From Streptomyces afghaniensis 772 (GTDB lineage Bacteria > Actinomycetota > Actinomycetes > Streptomycetales > Streptomycetaceae), in the NCBI GenBank assembly GCA_000415505.1, contig KE354505.1, positions 1 through 33,630 on the forward strand: a stretch of DNA of 33,630 bases, in the 5' to 3' direction. The translations under genes were made by a program, and so were the position numbers. Under the pieces are notes generated by a model that saw only the letters and a program-made list of their open reading frames with translations, made no database searches and was not told the DNA's origin. How positions within the stretch are numbered: position 1 is the first letter of the stretch; every line of letters starts with the position of its first letter. This document shows positions 15,115 to 23,276 of this stretch, piece by piece.

Positions 15115-16179
15115 ATGGACCTGCCCGTGATGCCCCCTGTGCTGCCGATGCTCGCCAAGTCCGTGGCGACGATCCCCTCGGGCATGCAGTACGAGGCGAA
15201 GTGGGACGGGTTCCGGGCGATCGTCTTTCGCGACGGGGACGAGGTCGAGCTCGGAAGTCGTACCGGAAAGCCTTTGACCAGGTATTTCCCCGAGCTGGTG
15301 ACGGCCGTGCGGGAGCGGTTGCCGGAGCGCTCGGTGGTGGACGGGGAGATCGTGATCGCCCGGGAGGGGCATCTGGACTTCGACGCGCTGACGGAGCGGA
15401 TCCACCCGGCGGACTCGCGGGTGCGGATGCTGGCCGAGCGGACACCGGCCTCGTTCGTCGCCTTCGATCTGCTGGCACTGGGGGACGAGTCGCTGATGGA
15501 CGCCCCGCTGACGGACCGGCGGGAGCTGCTGGACCGGGAACTGTCGGGGGTGACCGCGCCGGTACACCTGGCTCCGGCGACCACGGACATCGAGGTGGCG
15601 CGCAGCTGGTTCGAGCAGTACGAGGGGGCGGGTCTGGACGGGGTCGTCGCCAAGCCGCTGACCGTGCGCTACCGCCCGGACGAGCGCGCCATGTTCAAGA
15701 TCAAGCACGAGCGGACGGCGGACGTGGTCGTCGCCGGATACCGCCTGCACAAGAGCGGCCCCGTGGTGGGCTCGCTGCTGCTCGGTCTCTACGACGACCG
15801 GGGCACCCTCCAGCACGTGGGCGTGTCCGCCGCCTTCCCGATGAAGCGGCGCGCCGAGCTGGTGGAGGAGCTGGAGCCGCTGCGCATGGACGATGTCCAG
15901 GGGCATCCGTGGGCGGCCTGGTCCGAGGAGGCGGCGCACGAGACGGCACGGCTGCCCGGCGCGCCCAGCCGCTGGTCGGCCAAGAAGGACCTGTCGTGGG
16001 TGCCGCTGCGGCCGGAGCGGGTGGCCGAGGTGGCGTACGACCACATGGAGAACGGGCAGCGCTTCCGGCACACCGCCCGTTTCCGCCGCTGGCGCCCGGA
16101 CCGGACCCCGGAGAGCTGCACCTATGCGCAGCTTCAGGAGCCGGTCCGCTACGACCTGGCGGAGATCCTGGGCGCGTAG
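15115..16179 (+). CDS. ligC: ATP-dependent DNA ligase (LigC / LigD ligase-domain type)
   Basis: A 354-residue ATP-dependent ligase with nucleotidyltransferase and OB domains only. Motif I EAKWDGFRA (about residues 27-35) carries the adenylated Lys; SRTGKPLTRYFPEL (motif Ia, about 48-61), VVDGEIVI (motif III, about 79-86), SFVAFDLLAL (motif IIIa), LDGVVAKPL (motif IV) and MFKIKHERTADVVVAGY (motif V, about 200-216) follow in order. It seals nicks, probably in repair with the divergently encoded LigD-type polymerase. There is no clear ribosome site before the ATG (CAAAATCAGAGC), so a leaderless message is possible. The 74-base divergent space has 6-bp arms TGCTCT/AGAGCA around the likely promoter, too short to call. 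Confidence 0.93.
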   Translation: MDLPVMPPVLPMLAKSVATIPSGMQYEAKWDGFRAIVFRDGDEVELGSRTGKPLTRYFPELVTAVRERLPERSVVDGEIVIAREGHLDFDALTERIHPADSRVRMLAERTPASFVAFDLLALGDESLMDAPLTDRRELLDRELSGVTAPVHLAPATTDIEVARSWFEQYEGAGLDGVVAKPLTVRYRPDERAMFKIKHERTADVVVAGYRLHKSGPVVGSLLLGLYDDRGTLQHVGVSAAFPMKRRAELVEELEPLRMDDVQGHPWAAWSEEAAHETARLPGAPSRWSAKKDLSWVPLRPERVAEVAYDHMENGQRFRHTARFRRWRPDRTPESCTYAQLQEPVRYDLAEILGA

Positions 16180-16195
16180 CGCGCACACGGACCGG

Positions 16196-17387
16196 TCAGG
16201 GCTGCATCAGCACCTTGACCGCGCCGTCCTGCTTGCGCTGGAACATCTCGTACGCGTGCGGGGCCTGAGACAGCGGCACCCGGTGGGTGGCGAAGTCCTC
16301 GACGCCGAGCGGGTCCTCGTCGGTCAGGTACGGGATGATGTCGTCGCTCCAGCGCCGGACGTTGGCCTGGCCCATCCGCATCTGGATCTGCTTGTCGAAC
16401 AGGGTGAGCATCGGCATCGGGTCGGCCATGCCGCCGTAGACGCCGGACAGCGAGATGGTGCCGCCACGCCGGACCAGGTCGATGGCGGTGTAGAGGGCGG
16501 CGAGGCGGTCGATGCTGAATCGTTCGGCGAGCGGGCCGCTCAGCTTGCGGGGCATGATCGCCGTGGCCTGCTGGGCGAGCTTGGCCGCCGCGCTGCCGTG
16601 GGCCTCGGTGCCGACCGCGTCGATCACGGCGTCGGGCCCGCGGCCGTCGGTCTCGTCGCGGATCGCCGCGACGAGTTCCTTCTCGTCGTCGAAGGACCTG
16701 AGGTCGTACGTCTCCACCCCGCGCGAGCGCGCCCGGCGCAGCCGCTCCGGGACCCAGGTCCACGCCGAACACCCGACCGGCGCCCCGCACCTGGGCGACG
16801 CGGCAGGCCATGTCGCCGATGGGTCCGAGGCCGAGCACGGCGATGCTGCCGCCCTGCGGGACGTCGGCGTAGGCGACCGCCTGCCAGGCGGTGGGCAGGA
16901 CGTCGGAGAGGTAGACGAAACGGTCGTCGGGCGGGCCTTCCGGCACCTTGATCGGCCCGTACTGCGCCTGTGGGACGCGCAGGTACTCGGCCTGGGCGCC
17001 CGGTACCGAGCCGTACAGGCGGGTGTAGCCGAACAGTGCGGCGCCCATGCCCTCGCCGTGCACCTGGGTGGTCTCGCACTGGGTGGGCAGGCCGGTCAGG
17101 CACATCCAGCAGTTGCCGCAGGCGATCTGGAACGGCACCACGACCCGGTCCCCCGCCTGAAGGTCCGGGACGCCGGCGCCGACCTCCTCGACGATGCCGA
17201 TGGGTTCGTGGCCGAGGATGTCCCCGGGTGTCATGAACGGCGTGAGCACTTCGTACAGGTGCAGGTCCGAACCGCACAGCCCGGTGGACGTCACGCGGAT
17301 GACCGCGTCCGTCGGTTCCCGGATTTCCGGATCGGGCACCGTCTCCACCCGGACGTCCCGCTTGCCCTGCCAGGTCACAGCCCTCAT
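16196..17387 (-). CDS. zinc-dependent alcohol dehydrogenase (MDR, formaldehyde-dehydrogenase-like), frameshifted
   Basis: A medium-chain zinc dehydrogenase of about 396 residues when repaired. From the ATG at 17387 it shows the catalytic-zinc segment TGLCGSDLHLYE (Cys near 38), GHEPIGIVEEVG (His-Glu near 61), the structural-zinc cysteines in CGNCWMCLTGLPTQC (about 90-105), and the NAD(P) Rossmann motif GLGPIGDMACRVAQ (about 187-200). After FGVDL the frame turns to nonsense; the true C-terminal half (VETYDLRSFDDEKELVAAIRD ... KVLMQP) is in another frame and ends at 16196. One extra C in the CCC at 16753-16755 explains this: removing it restores 'GVDLVPERLRRARSRGVETYD'. It is either a recent null mutation or a sequence error. 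It converges on the ligase gene with 16 bases between. Confidence 0.88.
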
Positions 17388-17444
17388 CGCCTCGCGCTCC
17401 CTCCGTCAGCGTGCGCGTCGGTCGGCCGGTCGGTCAGTCGGCGA

Positions 17445-17462
17445 CGCCCGGGTACCCGGGCG
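17445..17462. promoter_or_regulatory. 18-bp perfect palindrome CGCCCGGGTACCCGGGCG
   Basis: A perfect 18-base palindrome in the 199-base space between the divergent alcohol dehydrogenase and DUF3048 lipoprotein genes, 58 bases before the dehydrogenase ATG. Next to it is a short CGGTC-rich repeat tract (17418-17440). Position and symmetry suggest an operator, but a G/C-rich self-pairing element is also possible. Confidence 0.5.
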
Positions 17463-17586
17463 GATCCGCGCTGAACCTTGAGCCGATCGACGGACGAAGC
17501 GAAGACCCTCCGCCAAAATCGATCGGGTATGGCCATCGGTGGACATATAAGTGCACAATCAAGACAAATCGATGACATGGAGCCCG

Positions 17587-18585
17587 GTGGCGACGGTGGG
17601 CAGGGAACGAGGGGCGCGCGGACGGCGCGCCGCGACGACAGCGGCGCTGCTGGCCGCCACGGTGACGGCCGCCCTGGCCGCGGGCTGCACCGGCGGGGGC
17701 GCTCCCGGCGACGACGGACGGGGCACCTCCAGGCAGTCGGAGCCGGGCACATCCCCCTCGGCGACCGGCTCCTCCGTGCTGGCCGTCAAGCTCGACAACG
17801 CCGCCGCGGCCCGGCCGCACACCGGCGTCGACGCCGCGGACGTGGTGTACGCGGAGCAGGTCGAGGGAGGGCTGAGCCGGCTGATGGCGGTGTACGCGAC
17901 GCGGCTGCCGAAGGAGGTCGGCCCGGTGCGCAGCGCACGCGAGTCGGATCTGGAGCTGCTGCGCCAGTTCGACCGGCCCATACTCGCCTTCTCCGGCGCG
18001 CAGAAGAAGCTCCTGCCGCTGATCGACAGGGCACCGCTGCGGGCGGAGACGCCGGGCAGCGCCCCCGACGCCTTCTTCCGCGGCTCCGGCAAGCCCGCCC
18101 CGCACAACCTCTATCTGCGGCCCGAGCGGATCCTCCCCGAGGCCCCGGGCCCGGCCGCCCTGACCACCGGTTTCCGCTACGGCCCCGCCCCGGCCGGCGG
18201 CGGCACGGCGGCGACCTCGCAGACGGTGCGCTACCCGGCGGCCCGCTTCACCTTCACCTGGTCGGACTCCCGGGACCGCTGGCTGGTCGGCATGGACGGC
18301 GCCCCCGCCACGACGGCCGACGGGACGCGGATGGCGGCCGCGACGGTCGTGGTGCAGTACGTGAAGGTGCGCGAGTCCGCCTTCCGCGACTTCCTCGGCA
18401 ACAACACGCCGTACACCGAGACGGTGGGCTCCGGGAAGGCCAGGGTGCTGCGCGACGGGCGGGCCTACGACGTGAACTGGAAGCGCGAGGACGCCTCGGA
18501 CGGCACGGCGTTCACCACCGGCGACGGCATGCCGGTGAACTTCGCGAAGGGCCAGGTGTGGGTGGTGTACGCCAAGGCGTCCTGA
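17587..18585 (+). CDS. DUF3048-domain lipoprotein
   Basis: A 332-residue secreted lipoprotein. A lipid-attachment box LAAGC lies near residues 33-37 after a hydrophobic signal (AATTAALLAATVTAAL); a disordered Gly/Ser/Pro stretch follows. The DUF3048 body begins VLAVKLDNAAAARPHTGVDAADVVYAEQVEGGLSRLMAVY and includes VGPVRSARESDLELLRQFDRPILAFSGAQ. The C-terminal half (VQYVKVRE..., GKARVLRDGRAYDVNWKRED, TTGDGMPVNFAKGQVWVVY) matches the family's second domain. The family resembles the Bacillus YerB lipoprotein; its role is unclear. The GTG at 17587 is chosen because GGAG precedes it by five bases and a TATAAG at 17546-17551 is a candidate -10 box that would exclude the GTG at 17551. An ATG at 17572 is the other option. 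Confidence 0.9.
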   Translation: MATVGRERGARGRRAATTAALLAATVTAALAAGCTGGGAPGDDGRGTSRQSEPGTSPSATGSSVLAVKLDNAAAARPHTGVDAADVVYAEQVEGGLSRLMAVYATRLPKEVGPVRSARESDLELLRQFDRPILAFSGAQKKLLPLIDRAPLRAETPGSAPDAFFRGSGKPAPHNLYLRPERILPEAPGPAALTTGFRYGPAPAGGGTAATSQTVRYPAARFTFTWSDSRDRWLVGMDGAPATTADGTRMAAATVVVQYVKVRESAFRDFLGNNTPYTETVGSGKARVLRDGRAYDVNWKREDASDGTAFTTGDGMPVNFAKGQVWVVYAKAS

Positions 18586-18605
18586 CGCGCGGGCCGCGCC
18601 CGTCA
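18583..18605. terminator. short hairpin spanning both stop codons of the convergent DUF3048 and pcaV genes
   Basis: TGACG at 18583 pairs with CGTCA at 18601-18605 around an inner GGGC-CGC-GCC. The stops of both genes (TGA on plus, TCA on plus for the minus gene) form the foot of the stem. It is the only terminator-like structure in the 17-base gap. Confidence 0.4.
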
Positions 18606-19067
18606 GCGGGGCGCCACCAGGGACTCCCCCGGATTGCGCAGCCCCTCGGCCGCGTCCGCGACACGCCGGATGAGGTCGAAGAACACCGTCCGCTCCTCGG
18701 CGGTCAGCGGGGCGAGGAACACCTGGTTCATCCGGGCGGTGCGCACGGTCAGCTTGCGGTGGGTACGCACGCCCTCGTCCGTGAGACGCAGCAGGGAACG
18801 GCGGCCGTCCTCCGGGTCGCGGACCTTGTCGAGGAGTCCTCGCCGGCTGAGCCGGCTGATCACCTCGGCGATGGTCGACCGGTCCAGGCCCACCCGCTCC
18901 CCCACCGTGCGCTGGTCCAGCCCGGGCTCGTCGACGAGCGTGTTGAGGACCGCGTACTGGGGCGAGGTGATCTCCTCGGAGACCATCGTGTTCCACAGCA
19001 GGTAGTGCGCCTGCTGGAGCCGCCGGGCCAGGTGCCCCGGGTGGGTGGTGAGGTCCGCCGCCGCCAT
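18603..19067 (-). CDS. pcaV: MarR-family repressor of the pca operon (PcaV)
   Basis: A 154-residue MarR-family regulator, divergent from pcaIJFHGBL exactly as the protocatechuate-responsive repressor PcaV is in S. coelicolor. The winged helix lies at about residues 35-100 (SPQYAVLNTLVDEPGLDQRTVGERVGLDRSTIAEVISRLSRRGLLDKVRDPEDGRRSLLRLT, seen in parts). With the ATG at 19067 (GCGAGGGG upstream) the Arg shown in PcaV to bind the ligand falls at residue 15 (HLARRLQQ), which supports this start over the longer frame from 19142. It should hold the pca operon off until protocatechuate binds, and its own leader carries a candidate operator. Confidence 0.9.
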   Translation of the reverse strand: MAAADLTTHPGHLARRLQQAHYLLWNTMVSEEITSPQYAVLNTLVDEPGLDQRTVGERVGLDRSTIAEVISRLSRRGLLDKVRDPEDGRRSLLRLTDEGVRTHRKLTVRTARMNQVFLAPLTAEERTVFFDLIRRVADAAEGLRNPGESLVAPR

Positions 19068-19082
19068 GTGCACCCCTCGCTC

Positions 19083-19108
19083 GTATTCATCGGTGTACTG
19101 AACAATAC
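19083..19108. promoter_or_regulatory. candidate PcaV operator at the pcaV promoter
   Basis: GTATT at 19083-19087 mirrors AATAC at 19104-19108, and TTCA at 19086-19089 mirrors TGAA at 19099-19102, giving an imperfect dyad. On the minus strand TATTGT within it is a possible -10 for pcaV. The site lies 15 bases before the pcaV start, fitting autoregulation. Confidence 0.4.
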
Positions 19109-19169
19109 CCGGCCGCTCCTGGACTGTCTGCCGTCCGAACAAGGGATCACGGCCGGAAAAACCGAGGTC

Positions 19170-19198
19170 TTGACGCCCTTCCGCCCCGATGGCAGCGT
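19170..19198 (+). promoter_or_regulatory. candidate pca operon promoter TTGACG-N17-CAGCGT
   Basis: TTGACG at 19170-19175 is a good -35 match; 17 bases on, CAGCGT (19193-19198) is a weak -10. Transcription would begin near 19205, just before the TACTCAG/CTGACTA inverted repeat, so a bound repressor there could block the polymerase. Confidence 0.4.
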
Positions 19199-19217
19199 GA
19201 GAGCAGCTTCGCAGAAA

Positions 19218-19235
19218 TACTCAGTGCCCTGACTA
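19218..19235. promoter_or_regulatory. candidate PcaV operator before pcaI (TACTCAG-TGCC-CTGACTA)
   Basis: Two 7-base arms matching at six of seven positions around a 4-base centre, an 18-bp dyad of the size bound by MarR dimers. It ends 39 bases before the pcaI ATG and lies downstream of the candidate promoter. Assignment to PcaV rests on position. Confidence 0.5.
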
Positions 19236-19274
19236 AAGCGGGTCGGGTCGCTCGGAAGAGATGGGGCTTCTCGG

Positions 19275-20030
19275 ATGGACAAGGTGGTCGCCACAGCCCT
19301 TGAGGCGGTGGCCGACGTCCCGGACGGCGCGTCGCTCGCGGTGGGCGGTTTCGGGCTGAGCGGTGTGCCGAACGTGCTGATCGGGGCGCTGTACGAGCGC
19401 GGGGTGGCCGGGCTGTCGGTGGTCTCCAACAACTGCGGGGCGATGGAGTCGGGCCTTGCGGTGTTGCTGGCGGCGGGCCGGATCTCCCGGGTGACGGGGT
19501 CCTACATCGGTGCCAACAAGGAGTTCGCCCGGCAGTACCTGGCCGGTGAGCTGGAGGTCGAGCTGATCCCGCAGGGCACGCTGGCCGAGCGGCTCCGGGC
19601 CGGCGGCGCCGGCATCCCCGCCTTCTACACCCCGGCCGGAGTGGGCACGCAGGTCGCCGAGGGCGGGCTGCCGTGGCGCTACGACGGGCAGGGCGGGGTC
19701 GCGATCGCCTCCCCGGCGAAGGAGGTGCGGGAGTTCGGCGGCACGGAGTACGTGCTGGAGCACGGCATCCGCACCGACTTCGCCCTGGTCAGGGCCGCGA
19801 AGGGCGACCGGCACGGCAACCTGGTCTTCAACAAGTCCGCCCGGAACTTCAACCCGCTGGCCGCGATGGCCGGACGGGTCACGATCGCCGAGGTGGAGGA
19901 GCTGGTGGAGCCCGGCGAGATCGACCCGGACGCGGTGCATCTGCCCGGCATCTTCGTGCAGCGGGTGCTCGCGCTCACCCCTGAGCAGGCGGCGGACAAG
20001 AAGATCGAGCAGCGGACGGTGAGGTCCTGA
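19275..20030 (+). CDS. pcaI: 3-oxoadipate CoA-transferase, alpha subunit
   Basis: A 251-residue alpha subunit of a family I CoA-transferase, which moves CoA from succinyl-CoA to beta-ketoadipate in the penultimate step of the pathway. The N-terminus has [27 protein letters not shown]; the conserved SVVSNNCG and the [10 protein letters not shown] region follow at about 55-85, and [18 protein letters not shown] at about 113-130. The start ATG 19275 has no strong ribosome site. First gene of the pcaIJFHGBL operon; its stop overlaps the pcaJ start by one base, which fits equal synthesis of the two subunits. Confidence 0.95.
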   Translation: MDKVVATALEAVADVPDGASLAVGGFGLSGVPNVLIGALYERGVAGLSVVSNNCGAMESGLAVLLAAGRISRVTGSYIGANKEFARQYLAGELEVELIPQGTLAERLRAGGAGIPAFYTPAGVGTQVAEGGLPWRYDGQGGVAIASPAKEVREFGGTEYVLEHGIRTDFALVRAAKGDRHGNLVFNKSARNFNPLAAMAGRVTIAEVEELVEPGEIDPDAVHLPGIFVQRVLALTPEQAADKKIEQRTVRS

Positions 20031-20674
20031 TGGCCTGGACTCGCGAGGAGATGGCCGCACGGGCGGCACGGGAGCTGAGGGACGGCCAGTACGTCAATCT
20101 CGGCATCGGCCTGCCGACCCTCATCCCCAACTACCTGCCCGAGGGCGTCGAGGTCGTCCTCGAATCCGAGAACGGCATCCTGGGCACGGGTCCGTACCCC
20201 ACCGAGGACGCCGTCGACCCTGACCTGATCAACGCCGGGAAGGAGACGGTCACCGTCCTGCCGGGCGCATCCTTCTTCGACTCCGCGCTGTCGTTCTCGA
20301 TGATCCGGGGCGGGCACATCGACGTGGCGGTGCTCGGTGCCATGCAGGTGTCCGAGCGGGGCGACCTGGCCAACTGGGCGATCCCCGGCAAGCTGATCAC
20401 CGGGATCGGCGGGGCGATGGACCTGGTGCACGGCGCCCGCACGGTCGTCGTCGTGATGACGCACACCGCCAAGGACGGCTCCCCGAAGATCCTCACCGAG
20501 TGCGCCCTGCCGCTGACCGGCAAGGGGTGCGTGAACCGGATCATCACCGACCTCGGCGTCCTGGACGTCACCGACGACGGGCTCGTCCTGGTCGAGACCG
20601 CGCCGGGTGTGACCGCCGCCGAGATCGTCGCCAGGACCGACGCCGAACTGACCGTGCCGGAGGGCGTGAAGTGA
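20030..20674 (+). CDS. pcaJ: 3-oxoadipate CoA-transferase, beta subunit
   Basis: A 214-residue beta subunit paired with PcaI. The family motif around the catalytic glutamate, [13 protein letters not shown] (about residues 45-57), is intact, as are [17 protein letters not shown] (about 21-37), [24 protein letters not shown] (about 84-107) and [23 protein letters not shown] (about 127-149). Start and stop overlap the neighbouring genes (TGATG with pcaI, GTGA with pcaF), so translation is coupled along the operon. The last strand of the protein ends with VPEGVK. Confidence 0.95.
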   Translation: MAWTREEMAARAARELRDGQYVNLGIGLPTLIPNYLPEGVEVVLESENGILGTGPYPTEDAVDPDLINAGKETVTVLPGASFFDSALSFSMIRGGHIDVAVLGAMQVSERGDLANWAIPGKLITGIGGAMDLVHGARTVVVVMTHTAKDGSPKILTECALPLTGKGCVNRIITDLGVLDVTDDGLVLVETAPGVTAAEIVARTDAELTVPEGVK

Positions 20675-21873
20675 AGGACGTCTACATCGTCGACGCGGTC
20701 CGTACGCCGATCGGCCGCTACAACGGCGCACTGGCCGGCGTGCGCCCGGACGACCTGGCCGCGCACGCCGTCCGCGAGATCCTCGCCCGCACGCCGGAGT
20801 TGGATCCGGCGCGGATCGAGGACGTGTACTTCGGCAACGCCAACGGCGCCGGTGAGGAGAACCGCAACGTCGGCCGGATGGCCGCCCTGCTCGCGGGCCT
20901 GCCCACCTCCGTGCCGGGCGTGACCGTCAACCGGCTGTGCGCGTCAGGCCTGGAGGCCGTGATCCAGGCGGCCCGGGCCATCGCGCTCGGCGACGCGTCG
21001 ATCGCACTGGCCGGCGGGGTCGAGTCGATGACCCGGGCGCCGTACGTCCTGCCGAAGAGCGACAAGCCCTTCCCGGCGGGGCACACCGAGCTGTACTCCA
21101 CCACCCTCGGCTGGCGCATGGTCAACCCGCGTATGGAGCCGCAGTGGACCATCCCGCTGGGCGAGTCGGCCGAACTCATCGCCGACAAGCACAAGATCGG
21201 CCGGGAGCAGCAGGACGAGTTCGCCCTGCGCAGTCACGAGAAGGCCGCGGAGGCTCAGCGGGCCGGGTTCTTCGACGCCGAGTTGGCCTCTGTCGAGATT
21301 CCGCAGCGCAAGGGTGACCCGGTGGTCTTCGCCGCCGACGAGTGTGTCCGTCCGGATGCGTCCCTGGCGGCGATGGCCAGGCTGAAGCCGTCGTTCCGTA
21401 CGGAGGGCGGGACGGTGACGGCGGGCAACGCGTCGCCGTTGAACGACGGTGCGGCGGCGCTGCTGCTGGTGGATGAGGAGGGGTTGAGGGCGACGGGGCG
21501 TGAGCCGCTCGCCCGCGTCCGCGCGACAGGTGTCTCCGCGACCGACCCGCACTACTTCGGACTCGCCCCTGTCGAGGCGGTGAACCGGGCTTTGACCAAG
21601 GCGGGCAGGGGGTTTGGCGACCTGTCCGTGCTGGAGCTGAACGAGGCGTTCGCCGCGCAGGTGCTGGGGTGTGTGGCCGAGTGGCCCGAGTTCGATCCCG
21701 CGATCCTCAATCCGCAGGGTGGTGCGATCGCCCTGGGGCATCCGCTCGGTGCGTCAGGCGCTCGGCTTGCCGGGACCGTTGCTCATCAGCTGGCCCGGCG
21801 TGGCGGCGGTGTCGGTGTCGCCACGCTTTGTATCGGGGTGGGCCAAGGCCTCGCCCTCGTCCTCGAACGTTGA
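20671..21873 (+). CDS. pcaF: beta-ketoadipyl-CoA thiolase
   Basis: A 400-residue thiolase that splits beta-ketoadipyl-CoA into succinyl-CoA and acetyl-CoA, the last pathway step. The start is the GTG at 20671, overlapping the pcaJ stop (GTGA), giving [19 protein letters not shown]. The acyl-carrying Cys is in [10 protein letters not shown] (about residue 90). [23 protein letters not shown], the catalytic His in [16 protein letters not shown] and the second Cys in CIGVGQG follow in the usual order. Length and motifs fit PcaF rather than a biosynthetic thiolase, and the context settles it. Confidence 0.95.
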   Translation: MKDVYIVDAVRTPIGRYNGALAGVRPDDLAAHAVREILARTPELDPARIEDVYFGNANGAGEENRNVGRMAALLAGLPTSVPGVTVNRLCASGLEAVIQAARAIALGDASIALAGGVESMTRAPYVLPKSDKPFPAGHTELYSTTLGWRMVNPRMEPQWTIPLGESAELIADKHKIGREQQDEFALRSHEKAAEAQRAGFFDAELASVEIPQRKGDPVVFAADECVRPDASLAAMARLKPSFRTEGGTVTAGNASPLNDGAAALLLVDEEGLRATGREPLARVRATGVSATDPHYFGLAPVEAVNRALTKAGRGFGDLSVLELNEAFAAQVLGCVAEWPEFDPAILNPQGGAIALGHPLGASGARLAGTVAHQLARRGGGVGVATLCIGVGQGLALVLER

Positions 21874-21890
21874 CGAAACGCAGGATCACG

Positions 21891-22664
21891 ATGACTCTCA
21901 CTCAGCACGACATCGACCAGGAGATCGCGGCCGAGCGCGCCGCGTACGAGAAGCGGCTCGCCGACGGCGGGCCCGTCGAGCATCAGCCGCGCCGCGACTA
22001 CGCGCCGTACCGGTCCTCGGTGCTCCGGCACCCCAAGCAGCCGCCGGTCACGATCGACGTCAGCAAGGACCCGGAGCTGGTGGAGCTGGCCTCCCCGGCC
22101 TTCGGGGAGCGGGACATCACCGAGATCGACAACGACCTCACCCGGCAGCACGACGGCGAGCCGATCGGCGAGCGCATCACCGTCTCCGGGCGGCTGCTGG
22201 ACCGCGACGGCCGCCCGGTCCGCGGCCAGCTCGTGGAGATCTGGCAGGCCAACTCGGCGGGCCGGTACGCCCATCAGCGTGAGCAGCACGACGCCCCGCT
22301 GGACCCGAACTTCACCGGCGTGGGCCGCACCCTCACCGACGACGAGGGCCGCTACCACTTCACCACCGTCCAGCCGGGCCCGTACCCGTGGCGACAGCAC
22401 CTCAACGCGTGGCGGCCGGCGCACATCCACTTCTCGCTCTTCGGCACCGCGTTCACCCAGCGGCTCGTGACCCAGATGTACTTCCCGAGCGACCCGCTGT
22501 TCCCCTACGACCCGATCATCCAGTCCGTGACGGACGACGCGGCCCGGCAGCGGCTGGTCGCGACGTACGACCACGGCCTGTCGGTGCCGGAGTTCTCGAT
22601 GGGCTACCACTGGGACATCGTGCTGGACGGCCCGAACGCCACCTGGATCGAAGAAGGGCGCTGA
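21891..22664 (+). CDS. pcaH: protocatechuate 3,4-dioxygenase, beta subunit
   Basis: A 257-residue iron-binding subunit of the intradiol dioxygenase that opens the ring of protocatechuate to 3-carboxy-cis,cis-muconate. The Fe(III) ligands are expected among the Tyr residues of AGRYAHQREQ and PGPYPWRQHLNAWRP and the two His of PAHIHFSLFG (about 180-189). The dioxygenase signature RGQLVEIWQANSAGRY is at about 103-118. The ATG at 21891 follows CAGGATC, 17 bases after the pcaF stop. It pairs with PcaG, six bases downstream. Confidence 0.95.
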   Translation: MTLTQHDIDQEIAAERAAYEKRLADGGPVEHQPRRDYAPYRSSVLRHPKQPPVTIDVSKDPELVELASPAFGERDITEIDNDLTRQHDGEPIGERITVSGRLLDRDGRPVRGQLVEIWQANSAGRYAHQREQHDAPLDPNFTGVGRTLTDDEGRYHFTTVQPGPYPWRQHLNAWRPAHIHFSLFGTAFTQRLVTQMYFPSDPLFPYDPIIQSVTDDAARQRLVATYDHGLSVPEFSMGYHWDIVLDGPNATWIEEGR

Positions 22665-22670
22665 CCTGCC

Positions 22671-23276
22671 ATGACGAAGATCGACACCAGCAGGCCGGAG
22701 AGCGTGCTGCCCACCCCGTCGCACACCGTCGGCCCGTTCTACGGCCACGCCCTGCCGTTCCGGGGCGGCGAGGACATCGCGCCCCTCGGGCATCCGGACA
22801 CCGTCACCCTGCACGGGTACGTCACCGACGGCGCGGGCGATCCGCTCCCCGACGCCCTGATCGAGCTGTGGGGCGCGGACCCGGACGGCAACCTGCCGAC
22901 GGCGGACGGTTCGATGCGCCGCGACCCGGCGTCGGGCGGCTTCCTGGGGCGCAACGGCGTGGAGTTCACGGGCTGGGGACGTATCCAGACCGATGCGAAC
23001 GGCCACTGGTACGCACGCACGCTGCGGCCCGGTGCGCGCGGTCGGAGCGCCCCGTACATCAGCGTGTGCGTCTTCGCGCGCGGGCTTCTCGTGCACCTGT
23101 ACACCCGCATCTACCTGCCGGGCGACGACGCCGTGCTCACCGCCGATCCGCTGCTGTCCGGGCTGGAGGACGGGCGCCGCGACACGCTGATCGCCGTGGC
23201 GGAGGCGGCCGGGACGTACCGTTTCGACATCCGCCTTCAGGGCGAAGGCGAGACGGTCTTCCTGGAGTTCCAGTGA
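22671..23276 (+). CDS. pcaG: protocatechuate 3,4-dioxygenase, alpha subunit
   Basis: A 201-residue alpha subunit with the same intradiol-dioxygenase fold but no complete set of iron ligands, as is normal for PcaG. It opens PTPSHTVGPFYGHALPFRGG (about 16-35) and has PLPDALIELWGADPDG at about 59-74 and RSAPYISVCVFARGLLVHLYTRIYLP seen in parts at about 123-148. It forms the mixed active site with PcaH. The TGA stop overlaps the GTG of pcaB. Confidence 0.95.
   Translation: MTKIDTSRPESVLPTPSHTVGPFYGHALPFRGGEDIAPLGHPDTVTLHGYVTDGAGDPLPDALIELWGADPDGNLPTADGSMRRDPASGGFLGRNGVEFTGWGRIQTDANGHWYARTLRPGARGRSAPYISVCVFARGLLVHLYTRIYLPGDDAVLTADPLLSGLEDGRRDTLIAVAEAAGTYRFDIRLQGEGETVFLEFQ

Noticed and set aside
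11809-16188. A 1459-codon open frame on the minus strand
   Set aside because: It runs antisense to the cupredoxin-DUF1080 and ligase genes and only partly follows the polymerase gene; its Arg/His/Val/Leu-rich composition is that of a high-G+C shadow frame.
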